From contig NZ_CP082923.1 in NCBI RefSeq assembly GCF_019931575.1, positions 3,472,001 to 3,536,000 on the forward strand: DNA of 64,000 nt, written 5' to 3'. Below the pieces are notes generated by a model that did no database searches, had not been told where the DNA came from, and saw nothing but the letters and a program-made list of their open reading frames with translations. The first letter of the stretch is position 1. Each line of letters begins with the position of its first letter. This document shows, piece after piece, positions 55,078 through 61,490 of this stretch. The DNA comes from Caulobacter segnis. Its GTDB lineage: Bacteria > Pseudomonadota > Alphaproteobacteria > Caulobacterales > Caulobacteraceae. The translations under genes were made by a program, and so were the position numbers.

Positions 55078-55690
55078 GGTCGTCGACCCGCTCCAGCCAG
55101 TCGACCGCGCGCAGGACGCGCTGGATCACCGAGGCCCAGATCAGCGCCGCCAGCAGGGCCAGGGCCCAATCCAGGACATCCAGTCCGGCCGCCGACCAGT
55201 TGGGAAACAGGGCGTAGGCGAAGGCCGAGATCAGCAGCGCCGCGCAGCGCTCGGTGCGCTCCATCAGGTCGGGCCAGGCCTCGTTGCCGATCGGCGCCTC
55301 CATCTCGGCCCGCGCCTTGGCGTAGCTGAAGAGGCCCGCGCCCAGCGCGACCACGAAATAGAGCTTCCAGTGACCGGTGGCCGCCGCCAGAGCCAGGCAC
55401 AGCGCGCCATCGGACACGCGGTCGCACAGCGCATCCAAATAGGCGCCGGTCTTGCTGACCCTGCCGCTCAGCCGCGCCACCGGTCCGTCCAAGGCGTCCA
55501 GCAGCAGCGACAACCCCAGCAGCGGCACGAGGACGAGGACGGCCTTGGTCCAGGCGAGCAGGCCGCACAGCGCCAGCGAAATCGCCAGCGCCCCCAGGGT
55601 CACGGCGTTGGGCGTCAGGCCCAGGCGGATGAGGCCGCGAGCCGGCGCCGCCACCAGCGGAGCGAAGCTGGACTTGATCTGGGTCAGCAT
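54989..55690 (-). CDS. CDP-alcohol phosphatidyltransferase family protein
   Basis: The 233-residue membrane protein carries the full signature D-x2-D-G-x2-A-R-x8-G-x3-D-x3-D (about residues 65-87: DALDGPVAR, then GAYLDALCD). It has about six helices and a basic C-terminal tail. Such enzymes join a CDP-activated lipid or alcohol to an alcohol acceptor. With an inositol-phosphate synthase in the same operon, a phosphatidylinositol-phosphate synthase role is attractive but unproved; PgsA-type activity is an alternative. It overlaps the aminotransferase gene by 7 bp and is last in the operon. Confidence 0.87.
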   Translation of the reverse strand: MLTQIKSSFAPLVAAPARGLIRLGLTPNAVTLGALAISLALCGLLAWTKAVLVLVPLLGLSLLLDALDGPVARLSGRVSKTGAYLDALCDRVSDGALCLALAAATGHWKLYFVVALGAGLFSYAKARAEMEAPIGNEAWPDLMERTERCAALLISAFAYALFPNWSAAGLDVLDWALALLAALIWASVIQRVLRAVDWLERVDDPTKPARSPKASGPAGVRAPRARGLAGRRS

Positions 55691-56976
55691 GGCGCGGTCT
55701 CCGTGGCGACGGGCTGGGTGCGTCGCGCGTAGCGCTCCATCGCCCGGATGATCCGGTCCAGCCGGCGACCCGTCAGCTGCGGATAGCTGGGCAGGCGAAC
55801 CAGATGGTCGCTGGCCAACCGCGCGCGTGGACAGGTCGCGGCGAACGAGGCGAATTGCGGCAGGCTGGCGCAGTCGTAGAACTCGTGCGGCTCGACCTCC
55901 ACGCCCGCCTTCAGCATGGCGCGCGTGAAGCCCTCGGAGTCGTCGACCAGCACGCCGAAGTACGAACCATTGGCGCGGCCGAAGCGGTCCTCGTCGAGAA
56001 ACTCATAGGGACCCAGATGCGCGGTGGCGGCCTTGATCCGCGCCACCACCGCTCGTCGCGCCTCGACATTGCCGTCCAGCCGCTGGAGCTGGCGCGCGCA
56101 GAGGAACGGCATGAACGGCGCGAAGGGCGGCCGCGAGGCCGGGTCGAAGCGGTAGCCCGCCACGTCCTTGGACGGCGAGGCCAGGTCGCGCAGCCAGGGC
56201 AGCCCTCGGGCGGCCAGGAACCGGCCTAGGCTGATCAGCGGCCGCAGCGTCCAGCGATAGAGGCTGGGAGTCATGCAGACCGACAGCAGCGCCTTGGCCG
56301 GCGTCGAGGCGGCGACCGTCCAGGCGACCTTGGGCTGCGGCGGCGGCGTCCAACCCTCGGCCAGGGTCTCGTCCAGCGCCAGCATGCCGCCGCCGAAGCA
56401 GTTGACCAGCTTCTGGGGTCCGAAGCTGAACAGCGCGCCGTCGCCGCGCGCGCCCAGCTGGCCGTGGCGGTCGCGGCTACCGACCGCGTGGGCGCAGTCC
56501 TCGAACACCTTGATCCCGCGAGGGCGGCAGATCGCCAGGATGGCGTCGATGTCGGCCGGCGCGCCGAACATGTGGGTGACCAGCACCAGCCGCGTGGTCT
56601 CGTTCACCGCCTTGGCCACCTCGGCCGCGTCCAGGCTCAGCGTGGCCAGGTCGATGTCCACGAAGACCGGCCGCAGTCCCCACTGCGCGAGCAGGCGGAC
56701 GACCACATAGTAGTTGTAGCCGGCGACGATCACCTCGCCGTCGCGCGGGATCTTGGCCGCGTCCAGGAACGCCCACAGCGCGTGGCGCCCGGCCGGCATG
56801 CCGAAGACCCGCTTGCCGGGCAGGCGCTCGCCCCACAGCGCCTGCAAGCGCGCGTCGGGGTCGCGAGCCCGCCGCGCCACCTGCGCGAAATCCAGCGGGC
56901 GCATGGCCGGCGAGTGCTTGGGCAACAAGCTCAGGGGCGGCAGGCTCAGGGTCATGGGACGCGGCTCAGCGGTCAT
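55684..56976 (-). CDS. DegT/DnrJ/EryC1/StrS-type PLP aminotransferase
   Basis: The 430-residue protein has the fold-I sugar aminotransferase marks: GYNYYVVVRLL near 86, FEDCAHAVGS with PLP-binding Asp160, and FSFGPQKLVNCFGGG with Schiff-base Lys189. The family transaminates keto-sugars and keto-cyclitols, as in scyllo-inosose aminotransferases of aminoglycoside pathways. It overlaps the sulfotransferase gene by 11 bp if the ATG at 56976 is used; the ATG at 56955 is an alternative. Its partner could be the DprE1-like oxidase. Substrate unknown. Confidence 0.86.
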   Translation of the reverse strand: MTAEPRPMTLSLPPLSLLPKHSPAMRPLDFAQVARRARDPDARLQALWGERLPGKRVFGMPAGRHALWAFLDAAKIPRDGEVIVAGYNYYVVVRLLAQWGLRPVFVDIDLATLSLDAAEVAKAVNETTRLVLVTHMFGAPADIDAILAICRPRGIKVFEDCAHAVGSRDRHGQLGARGDGALFSFGPQKLVNCFGGGMLALDETLAEGWTPPPQPKVAWTVAASTPAKALLSVCMTPSLYRWTLRPLISLGRFLAARGLPWLRDLASPSKDVAGYRFDPASRPPFAPFMPFLCARQLQRLDGNVEARRAVVARIKAATAHLGPYEFLDEDRFGRANGSYFGVLVDDSEGFTRAMLKAGVEVEPHEFYDCASLPQFASFAATCPRARLASDHLVRLPSYPQLTGRRLDRIIRAMERYARRTQPVATETAPC

Positions 56977-57832
56977 AGGCGTAGCCGGCCAGATGCGGGT
57001 GTCGGCGCGACCGCTGCTCGATGTCGCGAACCAGGGCGCCGGACCAGGACCGGCTGGCGCGCGACTGGCTGGCGGCCGGATAGACCAGGCCGGCGCAGGC
57101 CTCGAGATAGGCCTCGTCGACCGGCAGTCCCAGGAACGCGCCCAGTCGCCGGATCTGCGGGCGCGGCGTCGCTACGAGGTCCTCGTGGCGGATGTCCAGC
57201 ACCTGCTCCGGATAGCGGGCCTTAACCCGCTCGACCCCGGCGCAGAGCCGGAAATAGGTTTCCATGGCTGGCTCCAGGGCGCTCTGGGTCCGGTTGGCCA
57301 GGGTGGCGATGTTGTCGAACGGGTTGCGCACCACGTGGATGAAGGCCAGGCGAGGCGCGTGGCGGAACCGGGCGCGGGCCAGCAATTCGGGATCGCGGCT
57401 CAGGCGCAGCGTCGCCCACTTGGCCTCCTGGTCGCCGATCACCGTCGGCCGGCCGCTGCGGCCCTGGTGCTGGCCGGGAACGGGATAGGCGTAGGCGGTC
57501 AGCTTGCGACCGTCCCGCGCGAACCGCTCGGCGTTGCGGGCGATCATGTGGAACACCGCCTCGGGCGCGACCCCGGCGCTCAGGCGCCCCAGCGCGTCCA
57601 GCCGGTGCGAGAACACCGCCGCGGCGTGCGCGTCGAGGATCGAACTCACCACGCTGTGGCCGCTGCGCGGATAGCCGATGAAGTTGCAGAACACCTTCAC
57701 CTGCGCATAGCGGTCCGGGTCGCGGGCCAGGGCGGCGCGCGCCTGGCGCGCGTCCCACCAGGCCTGCGCGCCCACGCGTCCCCAGAGCCAGACGTTGTTG
57801 TCGACGAAGCCGAGGCGCTCGCGCAGGTCCAT
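56966..57832 (-). CDS. Sulfotransferase family protein
   Basis: The 288-residue protein has the PAPS 5'-phosphosulfate loop FIGYPRSGHSVVSSIL (about residues 51-66) and the 3'-phosphate site FIHVVRNPFDNIATL (about 163-177), followed by a C-terminal catalytic-like region. It would transfer sulfate from PAPS to a hydroxyl or amine of a sugar, lipid or cyclitol. It lies one base after the radical SAM gene and overlaps the aminotransferase gene. It is the clue that the operon product may be sulfated. The acceptor is unknown. Confidence 0.83.
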   Translation of the reverse strand: MDLRERLGFVDNNVWLWGRVGAQAWWDARQARAALARDPDRYAQVKVFCNFIGYPRSGHSVVSSILDAHAAAVFSHRLDALGRLSAGVAPEAVFHMIARNAERFARDGRKLTAYAYPVPGQHQGRSGRPTVIGDQEAKWATLRLSRDPELLARARFRHAPRLAFIHVVRNPFDNIATLANRTQSALEPAMETYFRLCAGVERVKARYPEQVLDIRHEDLVATPRPQIRRLGAFLGLPVDEAYLEACAGLVYPAASQSRASRSWSGALVRDIEQRSRRHPHLAGYAYDR

Positions 57833-57833
57833 G

Positions 57834-59402
57834 TCAGCTGACCATCGCCGGGGCCCTGGCGGGCTGGGGTTGATAGGGCTCCAGCCAGGACGCCGGCGCG
57901 CCCGCCGCGTCGGTCACCAGGATGGGATCGAAGTACAGCGCCCGGTCCTCCGGCGTGATGTCCGGCGGAGCGTGGTCGTAGTGGCCGTCCAGCGGCTGCT
58001 CGCCGGCGATGTAGTTGAGGCCCAACCCGCCCTTGCGCCTTTTGGCGAGGTTGAACAGTCGGAAATGGGCCTGGAAGTGAACGACGTGGGCCAGGGGCGA
58101 GGCGCGGCGCAGGGTCCAGGCGCGACGCAGGAAGTCGAGCAGGTGCCGCGGTCGATTGACCAAGGTGTCGGGCCGCCGGAAGAGCTGGGTCAGGAAGGCC
58201 GTCAGGCGATCGTCCGTGTCCTGACAGTCGCCATAGACCACCGTCTGCCCGTCGATGTCGCGCAGGCGCAGGTTGGGCCGCAGCTCGCCCGCCCGCGCCG
58301 CCTGCCAGAACAGCTTGGTGCCCACCAGCGGCGAGACGATGGCGATGAAGCTCGGGAACAGCAGGGCGCGGTGGGACAGGATGGTGTCCAACTGGGCGCG
58401 CATGGCCTCGACCGAGGTGATCCTGGGGTCGAACAGATAGCCGTAGATCACCACGATCCCCCGGCTCTGGGCGTAGGCGATGTCGTCGACGAAGTTGGTG
58501 CTCTTGGACAGGTTCTGGACCTTGTCGTGACGGTGCAGGAAATCGAGGTCCAGCGACTCCAGGCCGGTGAACAGCACCGCGCAGCCGCTCTGGGCCAGCA
58601 GGTCGATGATCTTGCGGTTCTTCAGGATGTCCTGGGTGACCAGCGCGCCCCAGCCCTTCAGCCGGCGGTCCTTGGCCAGTTCAGCGCACAGCTCGCGCAG
58701 ATAGCGCAGGTCGTTGCCGAAGTTGTTGTCGATGAACCAGACGGTCGGAAGCCAGCGCCGCACGGACCAGAAGGGGCTGGCGGCGACGGCGTCGTTGATC
58801 GCCTGTGTCACCCGCTCGACCCCGTACTTGGTGTGCCGCGCGCCCTCGGCAGGGATGACGCAGAAGTCGCACTTGAAATTGCAGCCGCGCGAGGCCTCGA
58901 CCAGATGCGACGCCGGATGGAGGTCGTTCTCGGCCAGCATCTCGTAGCGGATCCGGTAGTCGGTGAGCCGGGTCTGGGGTGAGCGGTAGATCGACTTCAG
59001 CGTCCCGGCCTCGAGATCGGCCATGACATCGACGACGGAGTCGACCCCGCCGGCGCAGACCGCGTCGAAGAACCGCGCGGCGAACTCGGGGAACATTGTG
59101 CAGAAATAGCCGCCCGCGATCACCTTGGCGCCGCGCCGGCGATAGACGTACGAGAGCTGGCGCTGACGGTCGAAGTCCTTGGCCAGGCCGCTCAGGAAGA
59201 CGATGTCGGCCGACGGCAGGCGATCAGGAGTGAGCGAGCCGTGCCACATCTCCTGATAGATGCTGATCTCGTAGCGTTCCGGGTCGATCAGCGAGCCGAT
59301 CTGCAGGCCGGCCGAGGGCTGCAGCAGCGACAGGTCGCGCTTGAAGCTGCGGTCGCCGTGGAAGTGGGCGCAGATGATCAGCACGCGCGGACGGTCGGTC
59401 AT
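57834..59402 (-). CDS. Radical SAM protein with B12-binding-like N-terminus
   Basis: The 522-residue protein has a Rossmann-like N-terminal part (about 1-135) resembling B12-binding domains, though the DxHxxG motif is not visible. A radical SAM barrel follows with the cluster motif RGCNFKCDFC (Cys174, Cys178, Cys181). The C-terminal part (about 400-522) has no recognised motif. Such proteins methylate unactivated carbons or rearrange sugar rings; HpnJ, which contracts a sugar ring in hopanoid cyclitol ethers, is one example. It overlaps the phosphoesterase gene by 4 bp. The reaction here is unknown. Confidence 0.85.
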   Translation of the reverse strand: MTDRPRVLIICAHFHGDRSFKRDLSLLQPSAGLQIGSLIDPERYEISIYQEMWHGSLTPDRLPSADIVFLSGLAKDFDRQRQLSYVYRRRGAKVIAGGYFCTMFPEFAARFFDAVCAGGVDSVVDVMADLEAGTLKSIYRSPQTRLTDYRIRYEMLAENDLHPASHLVEASRGCNFKCDFCVIPAEGARHTKYGVERVTQAINDAVAASPFWSVRRWLPTVWFIDNNFGNDLRYLRELCAELAKDRRLKGWGALVTQDILKNRKIIDLLAQSGCAVLFTGLESLDLDFLHRHDKVQNLSKSTNFVDDIAYAQSRGIVVIYGYLFDPRITSVEAMRAQLDTILSHRALLFPSFIAIVSPLVGTKLFWQAARAGELRPNLRLRDIDGQTVVYGDCQDTDDRLTAFLTQLFRRPDTLVNRPRHLLDFLRRAWTLRRASPLAHVVHFQAHFRLFNLAKRRKGGLGLNYIAGEQPLDGHYDHAPPDITPEDRALYFDPILVTDAAGAPASWLEPYQPQPARAPAMVS

Positions 59403-60217
59403 GCCACAGCCCTTCGCTTCAGGTCCGGCGGCGAGCGCTCGGCCAGGGTCCAGCGCCCGATGGCCTCCTCAGTGAAGCCCCGTCCGTCCCAGTAGCGGGC
59501 GGCGATCTCGACACGGGCGTCGTCCAGCCTGAGCAGGTTGTAGCCGTTTGGCCGGTCGCGCAGATGCGGCGAGACCGCCGTCGGCGCCTGGACGACCAGC
59601 AGCGGCCGATCCAGCCCCAGCGCGCCGGCAACATCGATCGCATAGGCGCGGTGGATATGGCCGCCCAGCACCATGTCGACTCCGGCGGCCGACAGGCGTC
59701 GCAGCCCCTCCTCCCAGCCGTCGACCAACCGGTAGCGCGCATCGTCCGGCGGCGGCTGGAAGGGATGGTGGGCGATCACGATACGGCGCGCTTCCGGCGG
59801 CGCGCCCCCCGCCAAGGCGCAGACCTCTTCCAGCAGGTCCGGCGGGATCCGGCCGTCCTTCCAGGTCTTGCCGTGGGCGGTGCAGAGGCCGGCGACCCAG
59901 GCTTCGCCGGCCCGGCGTACGGGGACGCGGTCCGGATCGACGTGATGGGCGAAGCGAGCGGTGGGACGCCCCAGACGTTCGAACAGCGGCAGCAGCGGCA
60001 CGTCATGATTGCCCGGCGTGGCGATCCACGGTCTCGGCAGGCGGCCCAGGAAACGGCGCGCCCGGCGGAACTGCCAATGGAAAGCCCGCTCGGTCAGGTC
60101 GCCGCTGACGACGATCAGGTCCGGCCGCAGCGCACGGAGGTCAGCCAACAGGCCCTCGACGACGACGGCGCGCTCACGTCCGAAATGCAGGTCCGAGAGG
60201 TGCGCCACCAGGGTCAT
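59399..60217 (-). CDS. Calcineurin-like metallophosphoesterase
   Basis: The 272-residue protein carries all class motifs in order: HLSDLHFG (Asp-x-His, about 6-13), VVSGDLTE (about 37-44), TPGNHDVP (about 67-74), IAHHPF (about 147-152) and LGGHIHRAY (about 184-192). It would hydrolyse a phosphoester with a two-metal centre, perhaps the phosphate left on an inositol lipid or inositol phosphate. It lies 9 bp after the inositol-phosphate synthase gene. A general cyclic-nucleotide or UDP-lipid hydrolase role cannot be excluded. Confidence 0.87.
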   Translation of the reverse strand: MTLVAHLSDLHFGRERAVVVEGLLADLRALRPDLIVVSGDLTERAFHWQFRRARRFLGRLPRPWIATPGNHDVPLLPLFERLGRPTARFAHHVDPDRVPVRRAGEAWVAGLCTAHGKTWKDGRIPPDLLEEVCALAGGAPPEARRIVIAHHPFQPPPDDARYRLVDGWEEGLRRLSAAGVDMVLGGHIHRAYAIDVAGALGLDRPLLVVQAPTAVSPHLRDRPNGYNLLRLDDARVEIAARYWDGRGFTEEAIGRWTLAERSPPDLKRRAVA

Positions 60218-60226
60218 CGCGCCGGC

Positions 60227-61327
60227 TCACACGGTCTCGGCCTGGCGCTGGGCCTGGCGGATGAACTCGACGGTCAGGCTCCTGGCCATCTCGTCGTTCA
60301 TCTGCTGCGGCGGGTGCTTCATGTAGTAGGCGCACGGCGCCTCGAGCGGACCGCCCAGGCCCTGGTCGCGGGCGATGCGGGCCAGGCGGATCAGGTCGAT
60401 GACCACGCCGGCGCTGTTGGGCGAGTCCTGGACCGACAGCTTCAGGTCCATCTCCAGCGGCACGTCGCCGAAGCCGCGCCCCTCGATGCGGATGAAGCAG
60501 ATCTTGTTGTCCTTCTGCCAGGGCACGTAGTCCGACGGTCCGATGTGGACGTTGTCGGCGGCGATGTCCTGGGCGATCTGAGAGGTCACCGCGCGGGTCT
60601 TGGAGATCTTCTTGGACCTCAGACGCTCGCGGGCCAGCATGTTGAGGAAGTCGGTGTTGCCGCCGGTGTTCAGCTGGTAGGTCCGGTCGATCACCACGCC
60701 CCGCTCGCCGAACAGGCGCGAGAGCATGCGGTGGACGATGGTCGCGCCCAGCTGGCTCTTGATGTCGTCGCCCAGGATCGGCAGCCCCGCCGCCTTGAAC
60801 CGCGCCGCCCAGGCGGGGTCCGAAGCGATGAACACCGGCGCGCAGTTGATGAACGCCACGCCCGCGTCGAGGCAGGCCTGGGCGTAATGGCGCGCGGCGG
60901 CTTCGGAGCCGACCGGCAGATAGCTCAGCAGCACCTGGGCCCCGGAGGCCTTCAGCACCTTGGCCACGTCGACCGGCGGCTCGCCCGAAGGCCGGAAGGC
61001 CTGGCTGTCGGGATAGTCGGCCATGTGCTCGGCCACGCCGTCCAACAGCGGCGCCATGCTGACCTTGACCGAGGCGCGCGGCAGGTCGGGGCAGAACACC
61101 AGGGCGCAGTTGGGCGGGGCGAACACCGCCTCGCGCAGGGGCCGGCCGACCTTGCGCACGTCGATGTCGAACGCGGCCACGATGTCGATGTCCTGCGGCC
61201 GCCAGCCGCCGATGTCGGCGTGCATCAGGCCGGCGCAATCCGGCGCGGCGTCACCGCCGTAATAGTGCAATCCCTGGATCAGCGCGCTGGCGCAATTCCC
61301 CACCCCCGCGATGGCGATCTTGATCAT
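60227..61327 (-). CDS. ino1: myo-Inositol-1-phosphate synthase
   Basis: The start at 61327 follows GGGGAGGGGCAG. The 366-residue protein is of the short prokaryotic type, like mycobacterial Ino1. It has the NAD motif [14 protein letters not shown] (about 5-18), [14 protein letters not shown] and the catalytic-region [14 protein letters not shown]. It converts glucose 6-phosphate to inositol phosphate by an NAD-bound oxidation, aldol closure and reduction. As first gene of the six-gene minus-strand operon it defines the likely core substrate of the pathway. Inositol synthesis is uncommon in proteobacteria, which makes the setting notable. Confidence 0.93.
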   Translation of the reverse strand: MIKIAIAGVGNCASALIQGLHYYGGDAAPDCAGLMHADIGGWRPQDIDIVAAFDIDVRKVGRPLREAVFAPPNCALVFCPDLPRASVKVSMAPLLDGVAEHMADYPDSQAFRPSGEPPVDVAKVLKASGAQVLLSYLPVGSEAAARHYAQACLDAGVAFINCAPVFIASDPAWAARFKAAGLPILGDDIKSQLGATIVHRMLSRLFGERGVVIDRTYQLNTGGNTDFLNMLARERLRSKKISKTRAVTSQIAQDIAADNVHIGPSDYVPWQKDNKICFIRIEGRGFGDVPLEMDLKLSVQDSPNSAGVVIDLIRLARIARDQGLGGPLEAPCAYYMKHPPQQMNDEMARSLTVEFIRQAQRQAETV

Positions 61328-61379
61328 CTGCCCCTCCCCGCGTCTGGCGTCGCGGCGTCTCGCCACGCTTCGTCAGGGT

Positions 61380-61408
61380 AGAGAAGAACAGCCCGATACA
61401 ACCGTCAA
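61380..61408 (-). promoter_or_regulatory. Candidate promoter of the ino1 operon
   Basis: On the minus strand TTGACGG (61408-61402) is followed after 9 bases by GCTGTTCT, close to the Caulobacter pattern TTGACGS-N10-14-GCTANAWC. An AT-rich patch (61408-61442) lies upstream. The leader to the ATG at 61327 would be about 50 bases. Confidence 0.4.
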
Positions 61409-61454
61409 TTGGATTTTTATAAAATTCTCTAATAGTTTGTATTGGGCCGATGGG

Positions 61455-61471
61455 CCGGCGCGATGCGCCGG
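61455..61471 (-). terminator. Hairpin after the RND exporter gene
   Basis: CCGGCGC-GAT-GCGCCGG is a perfect 7-bp stem with a 3-base loop, 20 bp downstream of the exporter stop. No T run follows. Confidence 0.4.
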
Positions 61472-61490
61472 ACCTGATCTTTCGCTGTGG

